Below are positions 1-9,514 of a stretch of DNA of 64,000 nt, in pieces. The DNA is taken from positions 1-64,000 of the forward strand of contig JANYDB010000068.1 of assembly GCA_025359985.1 (NCBI GenBank), read 5' to 3'. How positions within the stretch are numbered: position 1 is the first letter of the stretch; each line of letters starts with the position of its first letter. This stretch comes from Burkholderiales bacterium (GTDB lineage Bacteria > Pseudomonadota > Gammaproteobacteria > Burkholderiales > Usitatibacteraceae). Made by a program: the position numbers and the translations under genes. Under the pieces are notes generated by a model, which was given only the letters and a program-made list of their open reading frames with translations, was not told the origin of the DNA and did not search any database.

Positions 1-322
1 CGTTGCCGCTTGTGCCGCCCGCGCCGCCGCTGGTGGCGCTGAGGGTGGCGGTGTTGTTGGGGGGCTGCACATACGTGAGCGGGCTTGCGGGGGTGCTGGT
101 GAGGCCGGTGATGGTTTGGCTCATGGTGCCGCCAACGGTGATGGTGAAGGATTGGCTCACGGCGGGGGCGGCGTTGTAGTTGACGTTACCGGGTTGGTTG
201 GCGCGGATGGTACAGGTGCCTGCGGTTTGGATCGTCGCTGAGCGCACAAGCGCCCTGTCCTTCATGGGAACTCGATGTGGTCGCTGTGCGCGGATGTGCT
301 GATTTGCAGATGCTGGCATCAT
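1..322 (-). CDS. Partial fragment of a large repetitive surface/secreted protein (Ig-like 'TCTIRANQPGNVNYNAAPAVSQSFTITVGG' module), running off the left edge
   Basis: Open minus frame to position 1; translation ...TIQTAGTCTIRANQPGNVNYNAAPAVSQSFTITVGGTMSQTITGLTSTPASPLTYVQPPNNTATLSATSGG. Apparent start ~265-322 falls mid-domain, so it may be a truncated remnant. Confidence 0.45.
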   Translation of the reverse strand, partial: MMPASANQHIRAQRPHRVPMKDRALVRSATIQTAGTCTIRANQPGNVNYNAAPAVSQSFTITVGGTMSQTITGLTSTPASPLTYVQPPNNTATLSATSGGAGGTSGN

Positions 323-365
323 TGTGCGGTTGAAAAACGATGTTTTTTCATTGGTTTAAGTTACA

Positions 366-431
366 AAACCCTAGCACTGGCGCGGCGTTTTGGACATAAA
401 TGCCTTAAAGCGCTCTCTGGTGCTAGGGTTT
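366..431. repeat. Dispersed palindromic repeat family, copy A
   Basis: Perfect 12-bp arms aaaccctagcac / gtgctagggttt around core ggcgttttggacataaatgcc. Confidence 0.75.
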
Positions 432-560
432 GTGGATTCATTTTGTGATGGCAACCGTTTTGTTAATGCGTTAATGCGTGGGCTGATGATACTTGGTAAC
501 CGTTCGCCTAACACTGTTGTATCGCAGCTTAAGAAGTATCGTCAGGCTACGTATCAAATT

Positions 561-580
561 AATGGAGTCTGACCCCATTT
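561..580 (+). repeat. REP-like motif aatggagtctgaccccattt (left bracket of ATPase gene)
   Basis: Exact reverse complement of 3382-3401; core GGAGTCTGACCCC recurs around the RAYT gene. Confidence 0.8.
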
Positions 581-604
581 ATGCACATCCTTGAAAAATA
601 ATTA

Positions 605-3232
605 TTAAGCAGTGGCACGAGCTTTAAATTCAGCAATCCAGTTTGCCATGCCAATTACGTCTGCCGACAACTCGTCTGGTGTCGGTAAGACGATTGGAGT
701 TTCATTGGATTGCGAGTGTTCAAAGCAGGAATAACGAGTCATCAGCGTATCAATGAAATTGCAATCATTTGTCGTGATTTTTGATAATTCGCCTAGCTTT
801 CCATATGTCTGAAGTGAACGCCGAAAGCGCGATACAACATCATTCAGCAAGATTTTTTCAACACATCTTTCAATCAAAATCCGAAAATCACTGCATGTGG
901 CCTTTGCATGAATTTCATAACTATCTACATCACCATCGGTGTAGAATTTTCGGAGATTGGGTAAAATGTGATCACGAATTTTGTTGATTGCAGATTCCAA
1001 TTTATTTTCACGAATTTTCAAATCATTGACGATTCCAATGTTTGCACCTATGCGATGCAGCCCCGTTAAGGTTATTGATATCGGAGGTTGACTTTTTGCA
1101 TCAGCAGCCTTTGCATACCGTTGTACGGCATCATCTAGCAACGTCAGCAATGAAAGCCGATGAGTGAATACAATCACTTGTCGTGTTTTGGAAAGTTCAA
1201 TCAACCGTTCAACAACCTTTTCTTCGAAATCTTGATCGAGCGACGAGATAGGATCATCAAAGACAAATGGTGTTGGTTGTCCAGAACCCATCATGTCAGC
1301 AAGGAATGCAGCCAAGGATACTATTCTGGTTTCGCCTTCACTCAATATAAGGTTAGTGGCAACTGCTTTTTTTGCACCGACCAGTTTCAATTCGAATTTG
1401 ATTTTCCCTTTTCCTTCAAGAACAGAAGTCGGTTCAACTGGAATTCGCTCACCACCAAGATATTTAAGTTCATCAGAAAATCTTTTCTGATATCCAAGCG
1501 ATAATTCCTCGTCGGTCAGTTCATTCTTTTTAGTTGTAAGGGCATTCGTTTTGCACAAGGTTTCAGCACCTTCAATTTTTTTGATTGACTGCTTACGAAG
1601 AATTTCCTTTTCAATAGCTGCTCTATTTTGAGTCAGCCATTCTTTTGCTTTCCATTCGTTTAATTTCTTTTCAGCTTCTTTTCGCTTGTCGGCTTGCTGC
1701 AATTCGGTGAGTGTCTTTTCTCCCATAATGACTTGCTCTTCATATTTGGCGATTGATTTTTCAAGATCATCCCAAACGATGACATTCAATTTTCCGATTT
1801 CCGATATGCCAGTAATTAAGCCATGTCTAGCAACGATGGCATTGAACATGGCTTCACCAATCGCAGTGTCCACCTTCAATAATTCAATCTTGGTATTCCA
1901 TTCTTCCGTTTTAATCAAAGATGGAAAGGCTTCGATTTCTTCCTTGAGTAAATTTTCAGCTTTGATTGCTGAAGCCTCAAGCGAACCTTTGACAAATTTT
2001 TCAAATCCGGTCAGCCGTTCTTTCGCATGCTTATCAAGTTCTTGAAGGCACAGAACACATCGGCTTTCATCACCAATTACCGGAAAGTGGTCATCAGCAT
2101 AAGCAAGTTCGTCCGAGTATTTCCGTGCCGCTTCCCACATCAATTTCCAAGAATCTTCACCAACACCTGATAGCGATGCATTGGCAAATATTTTTTTGGC
2201 GTCCTCAGTCGCAACCTTTCGCTTATCCTTTGCATCCTTGCGAAGTGCAATTAACTGTTTGAATTTGTCGTCAGCCAATCCATTTTTCAATGTGGTAAAT
2301 TCGGTTTTGAGTTGGGTAATTCGCTGTTTGGTTTGAACAAATCCCTTGAGCTTGCCAGCAACATCGGTTTGCTGCATTAATAATTCAAGCCGACCTTTTT
2401 CTTCAACGTCTTCAGGGGTGATGACACATGCCTTATCAATTGCCAATTTCAATGTTCCATGACTTAACGAACTGATGAATGACTTGACAGTGGTTAATGC
2501 GAATTCAACGGGCAATATTGGCATTGCACTTACGAGGGCATTTTTTTGGACACCTAACGACTCGGAAACTCGATCACAAATTGCAACGAGCGCAGAAATG
2601 AATCGCATCCTACGAGGTTCATAACTCGCTTCATTTTTGCCATTGACATATGAAGCGGCTGTATGGCTATCAAAAATATGCACATGCCGTAATTCTTGCA
2701 CGGCACCTGATGGTAATGACCACTGCAAATTTTTTATTGAACCAGATACCGAGATTTTGATTTCAACAGATGGATTTACGTTGGTGGATGAAAATACATT
2801 CGGCTGTAAGTCCAATTTCATCAACGAGCCACATGCATGCTTCAATAATCGGGCATATCCAGATTTACCTGACCCGTTACCACCATACACGACATGCAAA
2901 TTTGATTGGCCGAAAGGGAGCTTGGCACCAGAAGTGATTGCATTGACACCGACGACATTATCAAGCTGTTCAATTCGCATCATTGCTGATGTCGGTGTTT
3001 GGGTAAATGAACCAGGTGGAACCGTCTTGAAGACCGTACCAGGCGTTTTCAAAGCCTCATTGGTACAAAGTGCTACCAGCACTTTCAAAGCTGCATCATC
3101 GGGTGTCTTTTGATCTTGGAGCAGGTTAGCGGCTGCTGTTTGTAACCATTGAGGTCTTCCAGATAGCCATGCCTCAAAATCCAAGAGACTATTCGGGGTT
3201 AGTTTCGGTGATGCAGCTTTTGTAGTAGTCAT
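605..3232 (-). CDS. AAA_13-type ABC ATPase with zinc-hook-like CxxC and C-terminal HEPN-like Rx5H; RloC/PrrC-like anticodon nuclease candidate
   Basis: Walker A YGGNGSGKSGYA; signature LSEGETRIVSLAAFLADM; Walker B PFVFDDPISSLD; H-loop VIVFTHR; CVLC in coiled-coil region; C-terminal RYSCFEH. ORF opens at 3277; MTTTKAASPK start at 3232 looks better. Confidence 0.7.
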   Translation of the reverse strand: MTTTKAASPKLTPNSLLDFEAWLSGRPQWLQTAAANLLQDQKTPDDAALKVLVALCTNEALKTPGTVFKTVPPGSFTQTPTSAMMRIEQLDNVVGVNAITSGAKLPFGQSNLHVVYGGNGSGKSGYARLLKHACGSLMKLDLQPNVFSSTNVNPSVEIKISVSGSIKNLQWSLPSGAVQELRHVHIFDSHTAASYVNGKNEASYEPRRMRFISALVAICDRVSESLGVQKNALVSAMPILPVEFALTTVKSFISSLSHGTLKLAIDKACVITPEDVEEKGRLELLMQQTDVAGKLKGFVQTKQRITQLKTEFTTLKNGLADDKFKQLIALRKDAKDKRKVATEDAKKIFANASLSGVGEDSWKLMWEAARKYSDELAYADDHFPVIGDESRCVLCLQELDKHAKERLTGFEKFVKGSLEASAIKAENLLKEEIEAFPSLIKTEEWNTKIELLKVDTAIGEAMFNAIVARHGLITGISEIGKLNVIVWDDLEKSIAKYEEQVIMGEKTLTELQQADKRKEAEKKLNEWKAKEWLTQNRAAIEKEILRKQSIKKIEGAETLCKTNALTTKKNELTDEELSLGYQKRFSDELKYLGGERIPVEPTSVLEGKGKIKFELKLVGAKKAVATNLILSEGETRIVSLAAFLADMMGSGQPTPFVFDDPISSLDQDFEEKVVERLIELSKTRQVIVFTHRLSLLTLLDDAVQRYAKAADAKSQPPISITLTGLHRIGANIGIVNDLKIRENKLESAINKIRDHILPNLRKFYTDGDVDSYEIHAKATCSDFRILIERCVEKILLNDVVSRFRRSLQTYGKLGELSKITTNDCNFIDTLMTRYSCFEHSQSNETPIVLPTPDELSADVIGMANWIAEFKARATA

Positions 3233-3381
3233 GTTGTGAAATTGATATCGTTCATGAGCCGAGCTTCCACATATCACGACTGTTTTGGATTAGCTGTCGG
3301 CAATATTTTCCTCTCCGATCATACCATTGGTTAACTTTCCGTATAACTGGTAGTTTTAACAGGTGCGAGAAAAAATGAAAA

Positions 3382-3401
3382 AAATGGGGTCAGACTCCAT
3401 T
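3382..3401 (-). repeat. REP-like motif, inverted copy (right bracket of ATPase gene)
   Basis: aaatggggtcagactccatt = reverse complement of 561-580. Confidence 0.8.
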
Positions 3402-3428
3402 TATGACTGTGACCCCATTTATGACTGA

Positions 3429-3494
3429 GAACAAAACAAGAACAAAACAAGAACAAAACAAAAACAAAACAAGAACAAAACAAGAACAAAACAG
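3429..3494. repeat. Tandem repeat, 6 x 11 bp (gaacaaaacaa)
   Basis: Six consecutive 11-bp units with minor substitutions, upstream of the ATPase gene. Confidence 0.9.
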
Positions 3495-3611
3495 TAATGA
3501 AAGTCTTAGCGCCGAGATATGACAGTTTTACTAAAATCTGTTTCGGATTAGGCAATACGTCATCTTGGCATCCATGAACGCGCAAAGACCAAGCCATCGA
3601 TGTTATGGGTG

Positions 3612-4079
3612 TTATTGATGTTTCGCTGCAAACTCGCGCATATAAGCCACCAACGTCTCAACGGCGACTAACGAGACCGCGTTATAAATCGAGGCTCGCA
3701 TTCCGCCAACTGCCTTATGCCCCTTCAAACCGACCAGACCGGCTACTTCTGCGCCTTGCAAGAATGCAGCGTTATGCTGCTCGTTGCGCAGGAAAAACAC
3801 GACGTTCATTTGGGATCGATCCGTTACAGCCACGTGGTTATGATAAAAACCGTTCGAGCCATCGATTGTTTGGTAGAGTAGCGCCGCTTTTGCCGCATTG
3901 ATCTTACCCATCGCGGCGACACCGCCTTGTTGCTTGAGCCATTTGAAGGTCAATCCGGCGAGATAGACTACAAATGTCGGCGGTGTGTTGAGCATCCAGT
4001 CATGCTGGGCTTGCTGGGTATAGTCGAAAACCGAGGGGGTCATGGGATGGGGATGGCCAAGCAAGTCTTCAGAAATAAA
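3612..4079 (-). pseudogene. serC: 3' fragment of phosphoserine aminotransferase (SerC)
   Basis: Translation [19 protein letters not shown]...[25 protein letters not shown]...SQMNVVFFL...[38 protein letters not shown] matches only the C-terminal part of SerC; homology stops at the REP-like motif. Confidence 0.8.
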
Positions 4080-4096
4080 TGAAGTCAGACTCCATT
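4079..4096 (-). repeat. REP-like motif (gaagtcagactccatt), left end of RAYT unit
   Basis: Inverted relative to the copy at 4891-4914; contains the RAYT stop codon and abuts the serC breakpoint. Confidence 0.7.
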
Positions 4097-4822
4097 TTCC
4101 CTCTTTTCGCTCTTCAATTCATGCACACGCGGCCTCCCCCGCCCTTTCGACACTGCACGTCGCGCCGACAATGCCTCAATCTCGGCTGCAAATCGGTCGC
4201 TACCCAGCGCCCAACCCTTGTTGGTCGCATCGCGGATCGTTTTCAGTTCATCTTCCGTCGTGATGGTCTTAAACGTCTTAAACAGTTGCCGGTAAGCCAA
4301 ACGCCGGTCTTCGTCTGTGGCCGCCAGCGCCAAATACTGCTGATGCGGTTCCAGCCAGACGCTGTTTGCGCCCGCGTCTCCATCCGCATAACGGCGAAAG
4401 CTCGACCACGCATAGGCACGGGGGTGCGCGACCATGTTGGCGCGTACCGGGTTCATGTCGATGTAGTGCATCAGTTTCAACAAGTAACTTTCGCTATCCA
4501 CCACGGTGGCGCGGTAGCGGCCTTCCCACAGGGTGCCGGTGCGTTTATAGGTGTCGTTAAAATATTGAACATAGCGCCGCCCGACCGATTGCAGCGTTTT
4601 GCCGATGCTGTCGGCATACAGTGGGCTTGCTAATAGGTGAATGTGATTAGTCATCAACACATAACCATGAATCGCCAGGCCAAACCGCCCGGCTGCTTCG
4701 ACTAATGCATCGCGAAAGAACTGATAGTCCGCCTCACGAGCGAAAACGGTCTGTCGGTTGTTACCGCGCTGAATAATATGCTGCGGTTGGCCGGGGATAG
4801 CAAAACGTGGAAGACGGGCCAT
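4085..4822 (-). mobile_element. REP-associated tyrosine transposase (RAYT / TnpA_REP, Y1 family)
   Basis: MARLPRFAIPGQPQHIIQRGNNRQ, HUH motif NHIHLL, catalytic-Tyr region MHYIDMNPVRANMV, ARAYAWSSF. Confidence 0.9.
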
Positions 4823-4890
4823 GGGTACGTTGTTGACAAGAATAAAAAGTCGTTGGGATGATTGTGACTATGATTAGTGGTAACTATTTA

Positions 4891-4914
4891 TATCAAATTA
4901 ATGGAGTCTGACCC
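4891..4914 (+). repeat. REP-like motif tatcaaattaatggagtctgaccc
   Basis: 24-bp identical direct repeat of 552-575. Confidence 0.8.
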
Positions 4915-5000
4915 TGCGGTTTCCTCTATATGTGCACTATTAACGTGAGACTTGTTAACTAATCGCATGATTCATAAGGACTATTCGAGGGGATACCTCA

Positions 5001-5090
5001 GAGTCTGACCCCATTTTTCATTTTTTTAAAATTAATGGAGTCTGACCCCATTTTTTCCTTTTCCATTTTTTCCTTTTTTTATGACCCCAT
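5001..5090 (+). repeat. Cluster of REP-like motif copies (gagtctgacccc, aatggagtctgacccc, partial atgaccccat)
   Basis: Copies at 5001-5014, 5031-5052 and a partial copy at 5081-5090, separated by T-rich spacer. Confidence 0.7.
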
Positions 5091-5605
5091 TTTTTTACTC
5101 GAGTTGCTATTGAACTGTCCTGGAGCCAAATAGCTGCACCCCGTGCGCAATATGACCCCGTGCGCAATACAAATTCGTTTCAATTTCCCCACCTCTCAAT
5201 ATCGACATCTATTACAACTTAAAGCTCCAAATGGCAAGTCATTTGCCAACGCCGCATAATTCCACGTCGCAGCAGGCAACATACTTCCAAAATTTGCAAC
5301 TAGCGAAATGGGCCAACGTCAATTGTTTTGCGAAACTATGCGCCCTGCCCCGTTTATTGCTGACCCGTTTAGTGAACCACGACGCGAAGGCGCACCGCGG
5401 CGATTTTTGCCTAGACGCGGTTTTTGGAAATGCGGATTGCAATTGCATGAGGTGAAGCATAGCAGGAGAGATGGATTTTTATTCAGCTACCGATTCCGTC
5501 AAGGGCGCGCGCAGCGCGGCACAGCAAACCCTTGTCCAACGGGGATTTCCTTCGGTCACGGCCACGAAGAGAACACGCTCAGACCTGCGCGCGAATCAAA
5601 TGCAC

Positions 5606-5671
5606 AAACTCTAGCACTGGTGGGCTTCATGGCGGCATTTTGGCCCAAACGCCGCACCAATACGGTTGTTT
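5606..5671. repeat. Dispersed palindromic repeat family, copy B
   Basis: aaactctagcactggt...ggcattttggcccaaacgccgcaccaatacggttgttt; abuts the yaeQ stop codon. Confidence 0.55.
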
Positions 5672-6215
5672 AAACCGCTGATTTGTAAGTAACCAACTCC
5701 ACCGAAACCATTTCTGCATCGCTTGAAAACATCATCGCGCCATCCTGAATGCTGGCGCTAAATGACATATTGCGTTCGGCTAATTTGGCGAGGGCTTTGC
5801 TGGTTTCTTGCGGCACGTTGTACACCGTCAAATTATTCAATCTCGCGACAAGTGATTCGTTTTGCTTCCACCACATCTCGGCAGCGCTGCCGCCGTAGGT
5901 GTAGAGCGTGACCGCGGTTGAGCGTCCGCAGGCTTTGCGTAACCATTTCTCGTCTGGCAGGCCGACATCGATCCAATCCTGAATCGCACCGGTAAAATCT
6001 TTGCGCCACAGGGTGGGCTCATGATCGGTGGAAATGCCTTTGGCGAATTCCAGATATTCCTCGGCATGTAGTGCAAACGCAATCACCCGCACCATCATGC
6101 GCTCGTCGGTTTCGGAGGGATGCCGCGCTATGGTCAGCTCATGCGTCGCATAATAGCCGCGATCCATATCGGAGACGGCCAGCTCGGCTTTAAAGATCGT
6201 GGATTTAATCGCCAT
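5670..6215 (-). CDS. yaeQ: YaeQ family protein
   Basis: MAIKSTIFKAELAVSDMDRGYYATHELTIARHPSETDERMMVR...DGAMMFSSDAEMVSVEL. Confidence 0.9.
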   Translation of the reverse strand: MAIKSTIFKAELAVSDMDRGYYATHELTIARHPSETDERMMVRVIAFALHAEEYLEFAKGISTDHEPTLWRKDFTGAIQDWIDVGLPDEKWLRKACGRSTAVTLYTYGGSAAEMWWKQNESLVARLNNLTVYNVPQETSKALAKLAERNMSFSASIQDGAMMFSSDAEMVSVELVTYKSAV

Positions 6216-6236
6216 GAGATTTTCTTGATTTCCTTA

Positions 6237-6464
6237 TTAACTACCCTTCGGCGCCAACACAAAAATCCTCGCGCCTTGATAGCGCACGACCTGTCCCGCC
6301 CGAATCTTGTTGCGTTTGCGCGATTCAGGTTTGCCATCCACGGTGACTAAACCCTGCACCACCAGTGCCGAGCCGCCGCCGCCGCTTGCGGCAAAGCCGG
6401 CCAACTTCAGTAAATGATTTAGCTCAATATATTCTTCGGTGAGGTAATACTCGACATCGTTCAT
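6237..6464 (-). CDS. S4-domain RNA-binding protein (YbcJ-like)
   Basis: Short S4 domain: YIELNHLLKLAGFAASGGGGSALVVQGLVTVDGKPESRKRNKIRAGQVV. Confidence 0.85.
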   Translation of the reverse strand: MNDVEYYLTEEYIELNHLLKLAGFAASGGGGSALVVQGLVTVDGKPESRKRNKIRAGQVVRYQGARIFVLAPKGS

Positions 6465-6514
6465 GAGCGTTCCTTGATTCCGTAAACGTAATTATTGTGA
6501 TTGCAGCAAATAAA

Positions 6515-6922
6515 TTAGGGATGTTCACCATCAACATAAAACCAGCAGCCTTGTTCGCGAATAAAGTGGCTGACTTCATGCATGCGTTCCGCGCGTTTTC
6601 CAAGCCTGCCGCCGATTTTAAAGCGGGCAACAAATTCAACGATGGCACTATCGTTATCTGCTGCGTTGACCACATGCCGCTTGATGTCCAGCCCCAGCCA
6701 TTGAGTGGTGGCTGCATGATCAAGCTGCAAGCTGGCGGGGCGCGTACTTTTATGCCAAGTGGAAAGCAAATAAACCTCATGTCGCAACACATATGCACTG
6801 TAGCGCGAGCGCATCAGCGCTTCAGCGGTGGGTGCATGCTCATCATTTTCTATAAAACGACCACAGCATGGCGCATAAAATTTGCCACTATCACAACAGC
6901 AAACGCGGCTGGCAACCGTCAT
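6515..6922 (-). CDS. YchJ family protein (UPF0225, SEC-C-like N-terminus)
   Basis: [18 protein letters not shown]...[17 protein letters not shown]. Confidence 0.88.
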   Translation of the reverse strand: MTVASRVCCCDSGKFYAPCCGRFIENDEHAPTAEALMRSRYSAYVLRHEVYLLSTWHKSTRPASLQLDHAATTQWLGLDIKRHVVNAADNDSAIVEFVARFKIGGRLGKRAERMHEVSHFIREQGCWFYVDGEHP

Positions 6923-8601
6923 GTACCCAGCTTCACCGCATGCTCACGGGTGGTGTGAAATTTTAGTTTCGGCCAGCGTTCTTCGGTGAGCTGCAGGTTC
7001 ACATTATTCGGCGCAAGATAAGCTAGATTATGCGCAGCATCGTAGGCAACATTGTGCGCAAGCGCATCTTCAAAATCTGCGAGCAAGCGTTTGTCGTCGC
7101 CCGTCACCCAGCGCGCGCAGGTTGTGCCGGTACCTTCAAACACGGCGTCGACGCCGTACTCATTCTGCAATCGACTGGCGACGACTTCAAACTGCAGCAC
7201 ACCGACCGCGCCCAATATCAAATCGCCGCCGCTGACTGGCTTGAATACCTGCACGGCACCTTCTTCGCCTAGCTGCTGCAAACCCTTGTGCAACTGTTTG
7301 ACCTTGAGTGGATTACGAATCCGCACCGCGCGGAAAAAATCCGGCGCGAAGTAGGGGATGCCGGTGAATTGCAAAGGCTCGCCTTCGGAGAATGAATCGC
7401 CAATCTGCATATTGCCGTGATTGGGCAGGCCAATAATATCGCCCGCATAAGCGACTTCCACCTGCTCTCGGCTAGCCGCCATAAAGGTGACGACGTTGCT
7501 GACGCGAATCTCGCGATTGATGCGCAGATGATTGATCTTCATGCCGCGTTCAAATTTGCCCGAGCATACCCGCAGGAAGGCGATCCGGTCGCGGTGCGAG
7601 GGATCCATGTTCGCCTGAATTTTAAACACAAAGCCTGCGAACGGCGCTTCAGCCGGGCCAACCGTGCGAATCGTCGCATCGCGCGGGCGCGGTGCAGGTG
7701 CCCAATCGAGCAGCGCTTTTAAAATCTCGCGCACCCCAAAATTGTTAATGGCTGAACCAAAAAAAACCGGCGTTTGTTTACCCGCCAAAAACTGCTCAAG
7801 ATCGTAAGGATGCGACGCTCCCTTAACTAATTCCACCTGCATTTTCAGCTCTTCAATTTCCATCGGGAACATCGCGGCCAGGCGCGGATTATCAATGCCC
7901 TTGATGATTTCAAACTCACCGGTATTGCGATCCTCGCCCGCTTCGAACAGCATAATTTCATCACGCAACAAATGATAAACGCCGCGGAAAGTCTTGCCCA
8001 TGCCAATCGGCCAAGTCACCGGCGCGCATTCAATCTTCAGCACCGATTCCACCTCGTCCAGCAATTCCAGCGGGTCGCGCGTCTCGCGATCCATTTTGTT
8101 CATGAAAGTAATGATCGGCGTGGCGCGCATGCGGCATACATTCAGCAGCTTGATCGTTTGGGTTTCCACACCTTTGGCGGCGTCGATCACCATCAGCGCC
8201 GAATCCACCGCCGTCAACACACGATACGTATCTTCCGAGAAATCCTGGTGGCCCGGGGTGTCCAGCAGATTGACGACGTGATCCTGGTATTCAAACTGCA
8301 TCACCGAGCTGGCCACCGAAATGCCGCGCTGCTTCTCGATTTCCATCCAATCCGAAGTCGCATGACGCGAACTTTTTCGCGCCTTCACCGTACCCGCCTG
8401 CTGAATCGCGCCGGAAAACAGCAGCAGCTTTTCAGTCAGCGTGGTTTTACCCGCATCAGGGTGCGAGATGATGCCGAAGGTGCGACGGCGTGCCACTTCT
8501 TTCGTGATGTTGGCGATATCACGTGCGGTTTCGTTGCTGGCTTCGGCAATGGTTTCGGGTGCAGCCGACGAAACGGCGGGGCGGGAGAAATCGGTAGACA
8601 T
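6919..8601 (-). CDS. prfC: Peptide chain release factor 3
   Basis: [66 protein letters not shown]; start chosen at MSTDFSRP. Confidence 0.97.
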   Translation of the reverse strand: MSTDFSRPAVSSAAPETIAEASNETARDIANITKEVARRRTFGIISHPDAGKTTLTEKLLLFSGAIQQAGTVKARKSSRHATSDWMEIEKQRGISVASSVMQFEYQDHVVNLLDTPGHQDFSEDTYRVLTAVDSALMVIDAAKGVETQTIKLLNVCRMRATPIITFMNKMDRETRDPLELLDEVESVLKIECAPVTWPIGMGKTFRGVYHLLRDEIMLFEAGEDRNTGEFEIIKGIDNPRLAAMFPMEIEELKMQVELVKGASHPYDLEQFLAGKQTPVFFGSAINNFGVREILKALLDWAPAPRPRDATIRTVGPAEAPFAGFVFKIQANMDPSHRDRIAFLRVCSGKFERGMKINHLRINREIRVSNVVTFMAASREQVEVAYAGDIIGLPNHGNMQIGDSFSEGEPLQFTGIPYFAPDFFRAVRIRNPLKVKQLHKGLQQLGEEGAVQVFKPVSGGDLILGAVGVLQFEVVASRLQNEYGVDAVFEGTGTTCARWVTGDDKRLLADFEDALAHNVAYDAAHNLAYLAPNNVNLQLTEERWPKLKFHTTREHAVKLGT

Positions 8602-8678
8602 GGGTACGCAATCAAACAATCAAGTGTGAGCCCATGATTTTACTGTCTATGACAGCCTAAGTCGAATCCGATTACGAT

Positions 8679-9386
8679 GTGTCTGATCGGGAGCGCCTTT
8701 ATAATTCAGACTTTCTACACACTGCTCCTTCATTTTCGTTGTTTACATCCGCTCCTATTTGGACTCATATGCCGACGCTAGATGCTCTAAAAATCACTCC
8801 GGAAATCATCACCGCTGAGACTGTCATCGCCCCAACAGTCGCGGTCGAGACTGTTATCATCGAAACCGTTCAGTGGCTTGAGAAGGCCGTTATGGGTCTC
8901 AATCTTTGCCCCTTTGCCAAAGCGGTGTATGTTAAAAAACAGATTCGCTATGTGGTGAGCGAGGCGACTTCGCCCGACGCATTATGCGAAACCCTGCTCA
9001 TTGAACTGCGGCTGCTCGCCGATGCCAACCCGGATGAAATCGACACCACTTTGCTGATTCACCCGCACACATTGGGCCTCGGCGAATTTCTGGATTACAA
9101 CGATTTTCTCGATGTTGCCCAAGCCGCACTTCAAGAGCTATCGCTCGAAGGAGAAATCCAGATCGCCAGCTTTCACCCCGAATATCAGTTCGCCGGAACA
9201 GCGCCCGATGACATCACCCACTACACCAACCGATCACCCTACCCAATGCTGCATTTGCTACGCGAAGCCAGTGTCGAAAAAGCCGTCGCCGCCTTCCCGG
9301 CAGCCGCGATGATCTTCGAAAAAAATATCGAGACACTGAGAGCCTTGGGAAAGGACGGTTGGGAAAAGCTGTTTATTCAAAAATAG
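8679..9386 (+). CDS. DUF1415 family protein
   Basis: ETVQWLEKAVMGLNLCPFAKAV...SFHPEYQFAGTAPDDITHYTNRSPYPMLHLLRE. Confidence 0.88.
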   Translation: MSDRERLYNSDFLHTAPSFSLFTSAPIWTHMPTLDALKITPEIITAETVIAPTVAVETVIIETVQWLEKAVMGLNLCPFAKAVYVKKQIRYVVSEATSPDALCETLLIELRLLADANPDEIDTTLLIHPHTLGLGEFLDYNDFLDVAQAALQELSLEGEIQIASFHPEYQFAGTAPDDITHYTNRSPYPMLHLLREASVEKAVAAFPAAAMIFEKNIETLRALGKDGWEKLFIQK

Positions 9387-9453
9387 AAGTCTAGCAAAGA
9401 CGGCGCTTTCGAAGCATTTATGCTTCAAGAGTGCCGCCGATATTGGAGTTTTT
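9386..9453. repeat. Dispersed palindromic repeat family, copy D
   Basis: gaagtctagc...cggcgctttcgaagcatttatgcttcaagagtgccg...ggagttttt immediately after the DUF1415 stop. Confidence 0.5.
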
Positions 9454-9514
9454 AGCTTAAAACGCAATACCGTAGCTCATGTTGCGACGCTACCTGACAA
9501 TTTGCTTAAACAAC

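Noticed and set aside
390-572. 60-aa plus-strand ORF
   Set aside because: Starts inside palindromic copy A and ends in the REP-like motif (NGV stop); no protein-like features, probably chance
3429-3494. Possible CRISPR array
   Set aside because: Units are contiguous 11-mers with no spacers; no CRISPR array or cas genes found in the window
3331-3597. 88-aa minus ORF with FVLFLFCSCF repeats
   Set aside because: Translation of the 11-bp DNA repeat; no start context or recognisable domain
5231-5673. Overlapping ORFs on both strands (73-121 aa)
   Set aside because: Mutually overlapping, no recognised motif; likely non-coding or decayed sequence
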